Notes under the pieces: model-generated | The model's input: the letters and a program-made list of their open reading frames with translations, nothing else | Database searches by the model: none | What the model was told of the DNA's origin: nothing | Origin: Geothrix oryzae | GTDB lineage: Bacteria; Acidobacteriota; Holophagae; Holophagales; Holophagaceae | Direction: 5' to 3' | Assembly (NCBI RefSeq): GCF_030295385.1 | Contig: NZ_AP027079.1 | Span: 1,984,001-2,048,000 of the forward strand | DNA length: 64,000 nucleotides | Shown here: positions 8,001 through 20,446 of the stretch, one piece after another | Layout: every line of letters begins with the position of its first letter | Position numbering within the stretch: the first letter of the stretch is position 1 | Program-made: the position numbers and the translations under genes

Positions 8001-9828
8001 TGGTCAGCGTGGCCTGGGGACCCGGGGCGGACGCCACGGTCTCGCCGGGTTTGAGGGCATTGGGACGGGACCACCAGTAGGCGTTGTCCTTCTGGGCCAC
8101 GATGCGGGCCGCCCGGAGGGCGATGGCCACGCCCGGGACCTCCTTGCCGTCGAGGTCGAGGGCGCGCGCAGTCACCTGGAAGGGCTTCCCGGGAAGTGCC
8201 ACCTGCCGGTCGGCGGCGATCATCAGCACCAGGTCCCCGGCCGCGGCGCGCACCTGGGCCTGGCCGCTGTTGCGCTGGCCCGAGGCGTCGGCCACCTTCA
8301 CGACCATGCGCCACAGCCCGTCGCTCTCGGCCTTGAAGACGGGAAGGTCGGCCTGGCCCTCGTCGTCCAGGTCCAGCTGGCCGCTTTCCATCAGCTCGGG
8401 CGCCGGGCCGGAATCCTCGTCATCCCAGATCCAGCGCACCTTGGGCGGCACCACCCTGTAGAGGAACCAGTCCGCCTTGGCACCCCGCACCGCGGCACCG
8501 TAGAAATAGCGGGCATTCGCGTGGAAGCTCAGCGCATCGCCCAGGCCCACCTTGGTCTTCCCGGTGGTCACCTTCACCTCGAAGGCGGGCTTCACGAACT
8601 GCTCGACCTTGAACTCGGCCTGCCCCGGCCCCTGGGGCCCCTGGAACACCACCCGGTAGAGGCCCAGGCGCCCGGCACCCGGCAGGTTGAACTGCGCAGC
8701 GTAGGTGCCGGTCTCGGCATTCAGCAGCTTCGCCTGGCCCTCGGCGACCTTCGTGTCTTCCGGATCCAGCACGGTGAAGGGGAGCGCCTGGACGCCACCG
8801 GCCACGCGGTTCTCACCGTCCTCCACGCGCCGGAGGATGGCCTTCACGAACACCTCCTGGCCGGGGCGGTAGAGGGGGCGCTCCGTGAAGGCGTAGAGCC
8901 GCTGCCGCACGGAGGCTGCGCTCTGCCCTTCGCTGGCGAGGATGGCAAAGCTGGCGCCGCTCCGGACCAGCACTACCCGCCGCACACCGGGCGCAGCGGG
9001 CGACTCGGCCTTGCCGGCGCCATCGAAGGCCAGCGCCAGGGCCTTGGCGCCCTCCAGCATCTGCCCGGTCACACCCGCCCGGGGCGCGCCGTCGCGGGCA
9101 TCCACTGCCTGCAGGCGGATACGGCCACCGTCCTGTTCGGAGAGCAGGGCGAGGTCCGTCACCAGCCAGGGCACATAGGCCGCGTCACTGCCCCGAATCA
9201 CTTCCACCAGGTAGAGCCCGGCGGCCTGGGCCGGCAGTTCCACGCGGCTGAGGAACCCGTCGTCGCCGGATTCGTCGTCTTCCTGTCCCCGCTTGCCGGT
9301 GAGGTCCTCCTGGATCCGGGGCACGATCTCGGTGACGAAGGTGATGCCCGGCTGACCCTCCAGCGGCAGCGCGGAACCCTCCCGGACCTTGCCGGGGCTG
9401 GTGCGGGCGGAGGTGAGCCGGTCGGTCTGCTTGGCCGCGTCCCGCAGCCCCTGGCTGGCGGTGCGGTGGACCGTCACGAAGGCCCGCCGGCCGCCCCAGA
9501 GCACCGCTTCCCGCAAGACATCGAGGGGATCCTGGGCGCCCCGGGCGCCCTCCGCCACGGCGTTGCCGCGATCCAGGAGGACCTTCTTCAGGAAGGTGTC
9601 CGGATCCTCCACCCGGTAGAGGCGGATGCGGGCCTCGGCAGGGATGGGCCCCGCCGCCTCCAGCTGCCCCGCCTTGCCGGGCAGGGTGGGACGGAGCGTG
9701 GCGAAGGCGCCGGTCCAGCCGCCTTCGCGCCAGGGCGCCTCGGCGCCCCGCTTCTGGGCCGTGCCATGGGTGGGCAGCAGGAGGAGCGCGGGCAGGAGGA
9801 GGGTGACGAGGGGACGGAACCAGCGCAT
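5074..9828 (-). CDS. yfaS: Bacterial alpha-2-macroglobulin with thioester motif (YfaS-type locus)
   Basis: 1584 residues starting with a signal peptide (MRWFRPLVTLLLPALLLLPTHG). It has the macroglobulin layout: MG domains with RPLYRPGQEVFVKAI, a bait-like region, the alpha-2-macroglobulin domain signature with WxxTAVTADTKVG, and a TED-like all-helical domain with repeated GGWGWY/ANPHTTGYA elements. The thioester motif GCVEQ is intact, with the reactive Cys at 1066 and Gln at 1069. The protein probably traps proteases in the periplasm by covalent attachment. E. coli YfaS sits in the same gene context but, as I recall, lacks the thioester, so this is a hybrid character. The gene starts one base after the yfaT-like stop and overlaps the yfaP-like start by four. 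Confidence 0.93.
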   Translation of the reverse strand: MRWFRPLVTLLLPALLLLPTHGTAQKRGAEAPWREGGWTGAFATLRPTLPGKAGQLEAAGPIPAEARIRLYRVEDPDTFLKKVLLDRGNAVAEGARGAQDPLDVLREAVLWGGRRAFVTVHRTASQGLRDAAKQTDRLTSARTSPGKVREGSALPLEGQPGITFVTEIVPRIQEDLTGKRGQEDDESGDDGFLSRVELPAQAAGLYLVEVIRGSDAAYVPWLVTDLALLSEQDGGRIRLQAVDARDGAPRAGVTGQMLEGAKALALAFDGAGKAESPAAPGVRRVVLVRSGASFAILASEGQSAASVRQRLYAFTERPLYRPGQEVFVKAILRRVEDGENRVAGGVQALPFTVLDPEDTKVAEGQAKLLNAETGTYAAQFNLPGAGRLGLYRVVFQGPQGPGQAEFKVEQFVKPAFEVKVTTGKTKVGLGDALSFHANARYFYGAAVRGAKADWFLYRVVPPKVRWIWDDEDSGPAPELMESGQLDLDDEGQADLPVFKAESDGLWRMVVKVADASGQRNSGQAQVRAAAGDLVLMIAADRQVALPGKPFQVTARALDLDGKEVPGVAIALRAARIVAQKDNAYWWSRPNALKPGETVASAPGPQATLTIPEGGAFLLVAEAKDAKGRPVTAQRQITVAAEGTPLPAVPDLRAAADKPEYQPGDTARVLVQLPRPRLTLHWALEHEALGQRQTRLVQGTTALVDIPVTAAMQPNVWAVFEIVAEGRRQMVEVPLRVPKRDRRLQVAVTTDKERYQPGQPMKVSVEVKDASGRPAPADLSVGVVDEAIYALSQELHPDPVRFFHPTRRHGVLRSGSTDWSFHDLLRRQRPVWSLKQTKRGEFKADDDDKVRQNFKDTAHWAPFVAAGRDGRASVDLVLPDNLTAWRATATAVTADTKVGVGRSSKPAAKPLQVALALPRTLSVGEEARAIALVRNLSGQPIQGKVRLEVQNGRVTGSPEGAFSLPDQGEFRFALPLFSDKTGPLTVTARVEGGGLKDAERQRVTVLDQLVPASMSGSVVLDGGAQTFTVPVPPGAKGEASLVLTPVGNLEHLAAPSLPYLIGYPYGCVEQTLSSFVPNLLVADLVKQGAMPDLDWKKLTDLDRNIRNGVFKVYGYQQPNGGWGWYAPGDFGLDANPHTTGYAIQSFATMKRLGYTVDEGVYRRGRQAAMSLFQQAARQADQASGQGGQGGRGRSADPQADAAFLLLSLAQTGEPVAGLVDSAADKVLKGAWSGNHVLAMTALAAAQVRHPKAAALAERLEQRAVLKGGLARWEGRREDWWSYASGDVVPTVMALKALCLAKPQSPLIRQGETFLASEYRGYGWYSTWSTSQIVELLPYLMKTRKLDWGPLAIQAAVQGGPAFEFKERPEARRWNAREPRAGGHLMAEPKPVTVTASGRGLLVWTYAYQVPGSAAGVTKAEASSALRLSVTRHLWKLRTPQETGNARQGWIRQPWTGTLKAGDEAWMEVQFRTDRDADYVMLEVPIPGGLNPTVKLEGFVLEGKSFTEEGASDTWMKPRVEVHSDKVTFLFHRTWSWNTHTVRILLRAGMAGTYRLRPAKLSLMSNEGQWVTSDGLDLKVQDGGAR

Positions 9829-9829
9829 G

Positions 9830-12960
<3,131 letters not shown>

Positions 12961-13079
12961 CCAAATCCCCCTGCCCCGCACTGGACCCTCCGATGTGGAG
13001 CGATCCTATCAAGCCGGACCCCCTGCGCGAGGCATCCAGCTGTGATTTTTTCTACCCTCGTCCCTGGCAGACTGGTTCC

Positions 13080-14300
13080 ATGTCCGAAGCCCTGCCCAAC
13101 CGATGTGTGCTCCTCAACCTCAGGGGCGTCCTGACGCCTGATCCCCTGAAGACCTGGGCCGTGGATCGCATCCCGGATGCGGCCCTGGCGCTGGAGGGGG
13201 ACCGGGTGGCCTGGCTGGGCCGGGCTGCGGACCTGCCGGCCGCCTGGGCGGACGCACCCCGGGTGGATGGCGCCGGGGCCTGGGCCACACCGGGCTTCGT
13301 GGATCCGCACACCCACCTGCTCTTCGGAGGCAACCGGAGCGGTGAATTCAACCGGCGGCTCCACGGCGTCAGCTATCAGCAGATCGCCGCCGAAGGGGGC
13401 GGCATCCGCGAGACCGTGCGCGCCACCCGGAGCGCCACGGTGGCGGAGCTGGTGGCCTCGGGCGAGGCGCGGCTGAAGGCCTTCCGCGAGCGCGGTGTGG
13501 TGCACCTCGAGTGCAAGACCGGCTACGGCCTGGAGCTGGAAGCGGAGTCCCGCCTCACCGCGGCCTACGCGGAACTGAAGCGGCGCGGCTGGAGCCTGGA
13601 TGTGACGCTGCTGCCCGCCCATGACCTGGCGCCGGAATTCGGCGGGGATGTCGAGGCCAATGCCCGGGCCGTGGCCGAGGATTGGCTGCCGGAGCTGGTG
13701 CGCCGCCATCCCGGCGTGGCGCGGTTCTGCGATGTGTTCGTGGAGACCGGCGTCTTCAGCGCCGACCAGGGCCGCCGCATCTTCGAGGCGGGACGACGCC
13801 TGGGCCTCATCCCCCGCCTCCACGCGGACGAACTCACCTGGACCGGCGGCGCCGAGCTGGCCGCGGACCTGGGCGCCGCCAGCGCCGATCACCTCATGTT
13901 CTGCAGCGAGGCGGGCATGAAGGCCATGGCCGCGGCGGGGGTCACCCCCGTGCTGCTGCCGGCGACCACACTCTTCCTCGGCATGCGCGACTGGGCCCCC
14001 GCCCGGAAGATGATCGACGCAGGCTGCCGCGTGGCCCTGGCCACGGACTTCAACCCCGGGTCGTGTCCCTGCGTGGATCCCCTCACCGTGCTCCGCCTGG
14101 GCTGCCTCCAGCTGCGGATGACCTTCGAGGAGGCCTTCACCGCCATGACCCTCCACGCCGCCCGCAGCCTGCGCCACGCCGACCTGGGCCACCTGCATCC
14201 CGGCGCCCGCGCCGAAGTGCTGCTGTGGGATGTCGAAGAAATGCTGGAACTCGTCTACTGGGTGGGCGAGCCCTACCGGCCGAGGTTCCTGCCGGATTGA
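13080..14300 (+). CDS. hutI: Imidazolonepropionase
   Basis: Hydrolyses 4-imidazolone-5-propanoate to N-formimino-glutamate, step three of histidine degradation, in the cytosol. The 406-residue amidohydrolase has the metal site DPHTHLLFGG, the substrate-binding RLHGVSYQQIAAEGGGI region, HLECKTGYGLELE, LHADELTWTGGAELAADLGAASADH and the catalytic Asp in ATDFNPGSCPC. Length matches the family (about 400-415). The ATG follows the divergent yfaA-like promoter region. No other hut genes lie in the window, so the remaining steps must be encoded elsewhere. Two hairpins follow the stop. Confidence 0.93.
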   Translation: MSEALPNRCVLLNLRGVLTPDPLKTWAVDRIPDAALALEGDRVAWLGRAADLPAAWADAPRVDGAGAWATPGFVDPHTHLLFGGNRSGEFNRRLHGVSYQQIAAEGGGIRETVRATRSATVAELVASGEARLKAFRERGVVHLECKTGYGLELEAESRLTAAYAELKRRGWSLDVTLLPAHDLAPEFGGDVEANARAVAEDWLPELVRRHPGVARFCDVFVETGVFSADQGRRIFEAGRRLGLIPRLHADELTWTGGAELAADLGAASADHLMFCSEAGMKAMAAAGVTPVLLPATTLFLGMRDWAPARKMIDAGCRVALATDFNPGSCPCVDPLTVLRLGCLQLRMTFEEAFTAMTLHAARSLRHADLGHLHPGARAEVLLWDVEEMLELVYWVGEPYRPRFLPD

Positions 14301-14322
14301 AGAAAAGGCGCTCAATCGCAGG

Positions 14323-14358
14323 GGGCGCAGAGAAATAAAGCGCTTTCCCTCTGCGCCC
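14323..14358. repeat. Perfect 10-bp hairpin downstream of hutI
   Basis: GGGCGCAGAG (14323-14332) pairs with CTCTGCGCCC (14349-14358). The 16-base loop carries its own palindrome AAAGCGCTTT. There is no T-run, so it is not a simple terminator. It may be a dispersed intergenic repeat of the GCAGAG type or an mRNA-end stabiliser. Confidence 0.6.
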
Positions 14359-14375
14359 TCGGGGGTTAGGAACTT

Positions 14376-14410
14376 AAAAAACGAAGCCCCGGGCCGATTC
14401 CCGGGGCTTC
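14376..14410 (-). terminator. Rho-independent terminator of the DUF465 gene
   Basis: An 11-bp perfect stem, GAAGCCCCGGG (14383-14393) with CCCGGGGCTTC (14400-14410), has a six-base loop. On the minus strand it is followed by six T's (14376-14382 region), the classical arrangement. It lies 21 bp past the minus-strand DUF465 stop, and the stem may also stop hutI transcripts. Confidence 0.85.
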
Positions 14411-14431
14411 TCCTACGAGTGCTAGGCGGCC

Positions 14432-14665
14432 TTACTGTTCGGCGTGCCTTGAGGCCTCCTGCACGATGTGATAAATCCGTTCCTTCGCGCGCAGCTTCGT
14501 CTTCTTCAGTTCCACCTCTTCCAGGGACTCCTTGGCGGAGAGGCTCGGCTTCCGTTGGAGATCGCCCAGGCGCGTGTCGGCGGCCTTGTGCTCCTCCATC
14601 AGCTTCCGGAATTCAAAGTGTTCCTTCATCAGGCGCTCCTGAAGCTCTGGGCGCAGAAAATCCAT
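14432..14665 (-). CDS. DUF465 / YdcH-like small helical protein
   Basis: 77 residues beginning MDFLRPELQERLMKEHFEFRKL, with an EEHKAADTRLGDLQRKPSLS turn and a highly charged second helix (LEEVELKKTKLRAKERIYHIV). This is the hallmark two-helix pattern of the DUF465/YdcH family, whose role is unknown. The length fits (about 70-80). The ATG at 14665 is preceded by GGAGGAG, which fixes the start; longer upstream reading is chance. It is followed by a strong terminator and appears monocistronic. Confidence 0.85.
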   Translation of the reverse strand: MDFLRPELQERLMKEHFEFRKLMEEHKAADTRLGDLQRKPSLSAKESLEEVELKKTKLRAKERIYHIVQEASRHAEQ

Positions 14666-14814
14666 GACTCCTCCATGCCGGGGCGGGATCGGGCGGGACC
14701 CCGCAGGGTGATAGGGTGGCCCAAGAGTAGGACCGCCCCGGGGGGCGTCAAGGGGTATTCCGGGAGAGACCGGAACTCGTTTGACTTCTGTTATTTCCAT
14801 GGGATTCTGGGGCC

Positions 14815-15786
14815 ATGTCCCTGGCCATCGATGCACTGCTCCTGGAACGGGCGGACGGCGTCCGTCTGCTGGGGCCCCTGAGCCTTTCCCTGGCCCCTGG
14901 GGACCGCCTGGGGCTGGCGGGAGAGAGCGGTTCGGGCAAGAGCCTGCTGGCCCAGGCCTTGTTCGGCGTGCTGCCCCCGGGAGTGCGGCAGGCGGGGGGC
15001 TCGATCTCGGCCTTCGGCGTGCCCCTGGATCGACCCGGCGCGGCACGGGACCGCCTCCGGGGCGTCCGGATCGGTTGGGTGCCCCAGGATCCTGGCCAGG
15101 CCTTGAATCCCCTCCTGACCCTGGCCCAGCACTTGGCCCTGCTGCCGGAGCTCCATCGCGGAGAATCCGCCCCCGCCGCCCTGGCCCGGCTGACGCCCCT
15201 GCTGGAGCAGCTGCGCCTGCCGGCGGATCCGGCCTTCCTGGAGCGCCTCCCGCACCAGCTCAGCGGGGGCCAGCGCCAGCGCCTCGCCCTCGCCATGGCC
15301 CTGTCCTGCGATCCAGACCTGCTGGTTCTGGACGAACCCACCACGGCCCTCGATCCGGCGGCGCGGAAGGCCTTCGTGGATCTGGCCCTGGACCTCCAGC
15401 AGGAGCGGGGCCTGGGTTTCCTGTGGATCACCCACGATCTGGCCCTGGCGGCCCAGGCCTGCGACCACCTGCTGGTGCTGTACGGAGGCGAACCCATGGA
15501 GGCGGGCCCGGTCGCCCGGGTGCTGGGGGCGCCACGCCATCCCTACACGGCCCGCCTGGTGGAGGCCTCCCGGCGCCGGCCCTCGCGCGAATCCGGTTTT
15601 CTCCCCGCGCCCCAGGATCGCCCGGCAGGCTGCCCCTTCCGCCCCCGGTGCGCCGTCGCCTCGGGAGCCTGCGCCGCCTGGGCGCCCTGGCAGGGAACGG
15701 CAAGCCAGGGTTTCCGTTGCGAGCAGCCCCTGCCGTCCGCAGACTGGACCTCCCCATGCACCCCCTGCTCCGCACCCTCGACCTGA
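14815..15786 (+). CDS. Peptide (Opp/Dpp)-type ABC transporter ATP-binding protein
   Basis: 323 residues containing one complete ABC ATPase: Walker A GESGSGKS at about residues 37-44, Q-loop QDPGQALNP, signature LSGGQRQRLALAMAL, Walker B DLLVLDEPTTALD and H-switch WITHD. The C-terminal oligopeptide-transporter extension with its Cys-bearing GCPFRPRCAVASGAC segment identifies the Opp/Dpp group (substrate peptides, possibly nickel). No permease or binding-protein gene is nearby, so its partners are unknown. The last 31 bp overlap the TonB-like gene. Confidence 0.88.
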   Translation: MSLAIDALLLERADGVRLLGPLSLSLAPGDRLGLAGESGSGKSLLAQALFGVLPPGVRQAGGSISAFGVPLDRPGAARDRLRGVRIGWVPQDPGQALNPLLTLAQHLALLPELHRGESAPAALARLTPLLEQLRLPADPAFLERLPHQLSGGQRQRLALAMALSCDPDLLVLDEPTTALDPAARKAFVDLALDLQQERGLGFLWITHDLALAAQACDHLLVLYGGEPMEAGPVARVLGAPRHPYTARLVEASRRRPSRESGFLPAPQDRPAGCPFRPRCAVASGACAAWAPWQGTASQGFRCEQPLPSADWTSPCTPCSAPST

Positions 15787-16604
15787 CGCCTGGCGCCGGG
15801 ACGGAATCCTCGGTCCACGACCTGCGCCCCATCAGCCAGGCCGCGGCGACCCGATCCCATGCCCTCCCGCTCCTCCTCAGCCTCGGTCTGACGCCCTTGC
15901 TGGTCTATGGGCTCTCCATGAGCCTGCTCGCGCCCGCTTCGCTGCAGTCCGCGCGAAGCGGCGTCAGCCGCGCCGTCCGGTCCGTAACGCTCCTGCTGCA
16001 GGAGCCTGCCGCCCCCACCCCTCTCAAAGAACCGGTCCGGAACCTCGTGGGCCCCGAGGGGCCCGGCGGAGTGGGCCACCGGGAGGGGACCTCCACGCTG
16101 GACCCAAGGCTGGCCGGCATCCAGACCTCCGCCCGATCCATGCCCACCGATGCCGTGGATCCGGACGACCTGAGCCTCTCCCCCAGGGCGGAGCGGATCG
16201 GCCTGTCCCTGAATCCCGCCCTCCCCCTGCAGGCCGGGGGCAACGGGCTGGCCCGGGGGACCGGGAGGGATGCCGCCCGGGGAACGGGCGGACTCATCCG
16301 GCCGCCCGTTCCCGTGCCGGTCGCGGATCAGAAGCTGGTCCCCATCCGCCAGGTGCCCATCTACCACCGCCTCTCCCCGGGCGAGGAGGGTGCTGCCACC
16401 CGGCAGCCGGTGCGGGTGCGCATCCTCATCGGCGACGATGGCGTGCCCTTTCAGGCCACCGTGGTGTCCGGGCCCGCCCTCCTGCACGAAGAGGCTCTCA
16501 GGGCCGCCCGGGAGTGGCGCTTCGAGCCCCTGGGGCCTCATGGCCTCAAGGCCCCGGTGTCGCTGACGCTCACCTTCCACCCCAACCTTCTGCGCCGGCG
16601 CTGA
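15756..16604 (+). CDS. TonB-like energy transducer protein
   Basis: 282 residues with one transmembrane helix near residues 33-52 ([20 protein letters not shown]). A long Pro/Gly-rich periplasmic spacer and a C-terminal TonB domain of about 80 residues follow. The domain has [36 protein letters not shown] and a terminal VSLTLTFHP strand. TonB-type proteins pass inner-membrane energy to outer-membrane receptors, or act as generic periplasmic linkers. No exbB/exbD is seen here. The first codons lie inside the ABC ATPase gene in another frame, so translational coupling is likely. Confidence 0.8.
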   Translation: MHPLLRTLDLTPGAGTESSVHDLRPISQAAATRSHALPLLLSLGLTPLLVYGLSMSLLAPASLQSARSGVSRAVRSVTLLLQEPAAPTPLKEPVRNLVGPEGPGGVGHREGTSTLDPRLAGIQTSARSMPTDAVDPDDLSLSPRAERIGLSLNPALPLQAGGNGLARGTGRDAARGTGGLIRPPVPVPVADQKLVPIRQVPIYHRLSPGEEGAATRQPVRVRILIGDDGVPFQATVVSGPALLHEEALRAAREWRFEPLGPHGLKAPVSLTLTFHPNLLRRR

Positions 16605-16722
16605 AACCGCCGCCCCGCGAATCCTGGCGCCCCCCGGGACCTGGCCCTGGAACCTCGGGCCGCCCCGTGAGACCATGTCTTGCAAGGCGCCGCAGGCCGC
16701 GGGCCCCGACCGAAGGCTCCCC

Positions 16723-18183
<1,461 letters not shown>

Positions 18184-18197
18184 AGCAGACAAGATTC

Positions 18198-18229
18198 ACC
18201 ACCAAGACACGAAGACACCAAGAAAAGCT
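18198..18229. repeat. Left copy of ACCACCAAGACAC intergenic repeat
   Basis: ACCACCAAGACAC (18198-18210) and CAAGAAAAGCT (18219-18229) lie just after guaB. Both recur in reverse complement at 18960-18984, on the far side of the HNH gene. The order of the two blocks is permuted, so these are two inverted copies of a repetitive unit rather than ends of one simple inverted repeat. Confidence 0.75.
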
Positions 18230-18255
18230 GGTAATTCAGTTGAGGTGACCACGCC

Positions 18256-18942
18256 ATGAAGCCAGGGGATATCGTCTCCTACCTGGAGATGTGCCAAGAA
18301 GAAGGGGCGAGCCTTCAGCGAGGCATGAACTTCCAGCTTCGCCCTGGTCATTCCGTAGTACTCATGAGCCTGCGCGCAGGAGCCCCGTACGACGACTCTC
18401 TCCTTGAATCTGGTCGAGTGCTCATCTACGAGGGGCATGACGTTTTGAATTTGGCCGCAGGCCCAGATCCCAAACTCGTCGACCAGCCGCTTGAGACCCC
18501 TGCTGGAAAACCCACTGAGAACGGAAAATTCTGGGCCGCTGCAAAAGTGCGTGAACAAGGTGGAAATGCTGAGCGGGTGAGAGTCTACGAAAAAATCAAG
18601 GCTGGAATTTGGGCCTATAACGGCACCTTTCACCTTCTTTCAGCCTGGATGGAACCATCCAAGAGCCGCAAAGTTGTGAAGTTTCGTATGGAGCTGTCCG
18701 ACGATGAGGACAATCCAGTTGCGCACCATGGACCCCTCAAACATCAAAGAATGATCCCCAGCCAGGTCAAACAAGCCGTTTGGAAGCGAGATCAAGGCAA
18801 GTGTGTCCTCTGCGGAGATCAAAAAAACCTTCACTTCGACCACGAAATTCCCTTTTCCAAAGGGGGGTCCTCGCTGGTGGCAGAGAATGTTCGTCTGCTT
18901 TGTGCCAAGCACAATTTAGCCAAGAGCGACAAAATCGAGTGA
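18256..18942 (+). CDS. SRA-like/HNH endonuclease (candidate modification-dependent restriction enzyme)
   Basis: 228 residues in two parts. The N-terminal 140 residues (RGMNFQLRPGHSVVLMSL, RVLIYEGHDVLN, RVYEKIKAGIWAYNG) resemble an SRA/YDG-type modified-base reader. Residues about 178-222 form an HNH nuclease with CVLCG, then FDHEIPFSKGG, then ENVRLLCAKHN, supplying two Cys pairs and the catalytic His. Such fusions are candidates for type IV cleavage of modified DNA. The gene is visibly lower in GC than guaB and pyrC and sits between two copies of an intergenic repeat, suggesting insertion. The HNH part is clear; the SRA assignment is an inference from pattern. Confidence 0.8.
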   Translation: MKPGDIVSYLEMCQEEGASLQRGMNFQLRPGHSVVLMSLRAGAPYDDSLLESGRVLIYEGHDVLNLAAGPDPKLVDQPLETPAGKPTENGKFWAAAKVREQGGNAERVRVYEKIKAGIWAYNGTFHLLSAWMEPSKSRKVVKFRMELSDDEDNPVAHHGPLKHQRMIPSQVKQAVWKRDQGKCVLCGDQKNLHFDHEIPFSKGGSSLVAENVRLLCAKHNLAKSDKIE

Positions 18943-18959
18943 GTCCTTTGCTGTTTTTG

Positions 18960-18984
18960 GTGTCTTGGTGGTTAGCTTTTCTTG
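18960..18984. repeat. Right copy of ACCACCAAGACAC intergenic repeat
   Basis: GTGTCTTGGTGGT (18960-18972) and AGCTTTTCTTG (18974-18984) are exact reverse complements of the two blocks at 18198-18229. The copy lies between the HNH gene and pyrC. Confidence 0.75.
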
Positions 18985-19010
18985 ATTGGTAGATAAATTC
19001 TGGAGCCCCC

Positions 19011-20303
19011 ATGTCCCTCCTCGTGAAGAATGTCCGCCTGGTCGATCCTGCGCAGAACCTGGACGGGCCCGGCCTGCTGCTGGTGGTGGACGGGAAGGTG
19101 GAAGCCATCGCCACGGACGCGGCGGCCCTGCCGAAGCACGAAGGCGTGGAGGTGGTCGACGGCGGCGGCGCGGTGCTGACGCCGGGCTTCGTGGATCTCC
19201 ATGTGCACTTCCGCGAGCCGGGGCAGACCCGCAAGGAGAGCATCGAGAGCGGCAGCCGGGCCGCGGTGGCGGGCGGCTTCACCGCCGTGTGCGCCATGGC
19301 CAACACCAAGCCCGTGAACGACAGCGTGGCCATCACGGAGATGATGCTCACCCGCGCCGCGAAGGCCGGTCTCTGCCGCTACTTCCCCATCGGTACCGTC
19401 AGCCGCGAGATGAAGGGCGAAGAGCTGGCCGACATGGGCACGCTGAAGGCCGCCGGCTGCGTGGCCTTCTCCGATGACGGCCTGCCCATCTCCAGCGCCT
19501 CGCTCATGCGTCGCGCCCTGGAATACACGCGCTGGCTCGAGGTGCCCGTGGTGGCGCACGAGGAGGATCGCGACCTCGCCGGCAAGGGCTACATGCACGA
19601 AGGCGCCGTGAGCGCATCGCTGGGCTGCCTGGGCATCCCCGCCGCCGCCGAAGAGGCCATGGTGGCCCGAGACATCGTGCTGGCCGAGCACACCGGCGGC
19701 CACCTGCACCTGGCCCACCTCAGCACGAAGGGCTCCATGAGGATGGTGCGCGAAGCCAAGGCCCGGGGACTGAAGGTCACCTGTGAGGTGACGCCCCACC
19801 ACTTCGCCCTGTCGGACAAGGAGCTGATGAAGTTCGACAGCGACTACAAAATGAACCCGCCCCTGCGCACCGAGGCCGACATCCAGGCCGTGCTGGAGGC
19901 CCTGGCCGACGGCACCGTGGACGCCATCGCCACGGACCACGCCCCCCACGGCTGGGACGACAAGGAAGTGGAGCTGCCCATCGCCGCCTTCGGCGTCATC
20001 GGCCTGGAGACCGCCCTGCCCCTCACGCTCGAGCTGCTGGTGAACAAGAAGGTCATCAGCCTGGCCAAGGCCATCAGCCTGCTCACCTGGGAGCCCGCCA
20101 AGGTCTTCCATCTCGACCAGCAGGGCCTCGGCACCTTGAAGCCCGGCGCCCCCGCGGACTTCGTCCTCTTCGACCCCAACGCCCAGGTCCAGGTAGACCG
20201 CGCCTTCATCCAGTCCAAGTCCTTCAACACCCCCTTCAAAGGCTGGAGCCTCCCCGGAAAGATCCTGGGCACCTGGGTGGGCGGCAAGCGAGTCTGGGGC
20301 TAA
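19011..20303 (+). CDS. pyrC: Dihydroorotase (class I)
   Basis: Cyclises N-carbamoyl-aspartate to dihydroorotate in de novo pyrimidine synthesis. The 430 residues match class I enzymes. The zinc site DLHVHFREPG has His64, His66 and Arg68; the substrate-binding Asn lies in AMANTKPVND; further metal His residues are in VPVVAHEED and HLHLAHLST; and the catalytic Asp is in AIATDHAPH. Length and motifs are complete. It was probably adjacent to guaB before the HNH gene arrived. No pyrB is seen. The cassette array begins about 130 bp after its stop. Confidence 0.94.
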   Translation: MSLLVKNVRLVDPAQNLDGPGLLLVVDGKVEAIATDAAALPKHEGVEVVDGGGAVLTPGFVDLHVHFREPGQTRKESIESGSRAAVAGGFTAVCAMANTKPVNDSVAITEMMLTRAAKAGLCRYFPIGTVSREMKGEELADMGTLKAAGCVAFSDDGLPISSASLMRRALEYTRWLEVPVVAHEEDRDLAGKGYMHEGAVSASLGCLGIPAAAEEAMVARDIVLAEHTGGHLHLAHLSTKGSMRMVREAKARGLKVTCEVTPHHFALSDKELMKFDSDYKMNPPLRTEADIQAVLEALADGTVDAIATDHAPHGWDDKEVELPIAAFGVIGLETALPLTLELLVNKKVISLAKAISLLTWEPAKVFHLDQQGLGTLKPGAPADFVLFDPNAQVQVDRAFIQSKSFNTPFKGWSLPGKILGTWVGGKRVWG

Positions 20304-20433
20304 TCCCAATCCTGTTTTTTAGGTTTGGCTTATCACCCGCGCTTTATCTAAAGCAAGTTATTGAAATACCTTCAACAGCATCTTTCTGATCTTGGGCGGC
20401 ACCTCTTATCCAAACGAGTGTCGTCTAATCCCT

Positions 20434-20440
20434 GTTAGGC
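20434..20440 (+). other. GTTRRRY recombination core at the start of the cassette array
   Basis: GTTAGGC is an exact match to the GTTRRRY core at which integron integrases join cassettes. It lies six bases before the first cassette start codon. Sequence to its left (20304-20433, AT-rich) shows no clear attC partner, so this could be a residual attI-like point or a degraded site. Confidence 0.5.
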
Positions 20441-20446
20441 CCTTTC

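Noticed and set aside
18198-18984. An insertion sequence with inverted terminal repeats
   Set aside because: No transposase frame, the repeat blocks are in permuted order, and no target duplication is visible.
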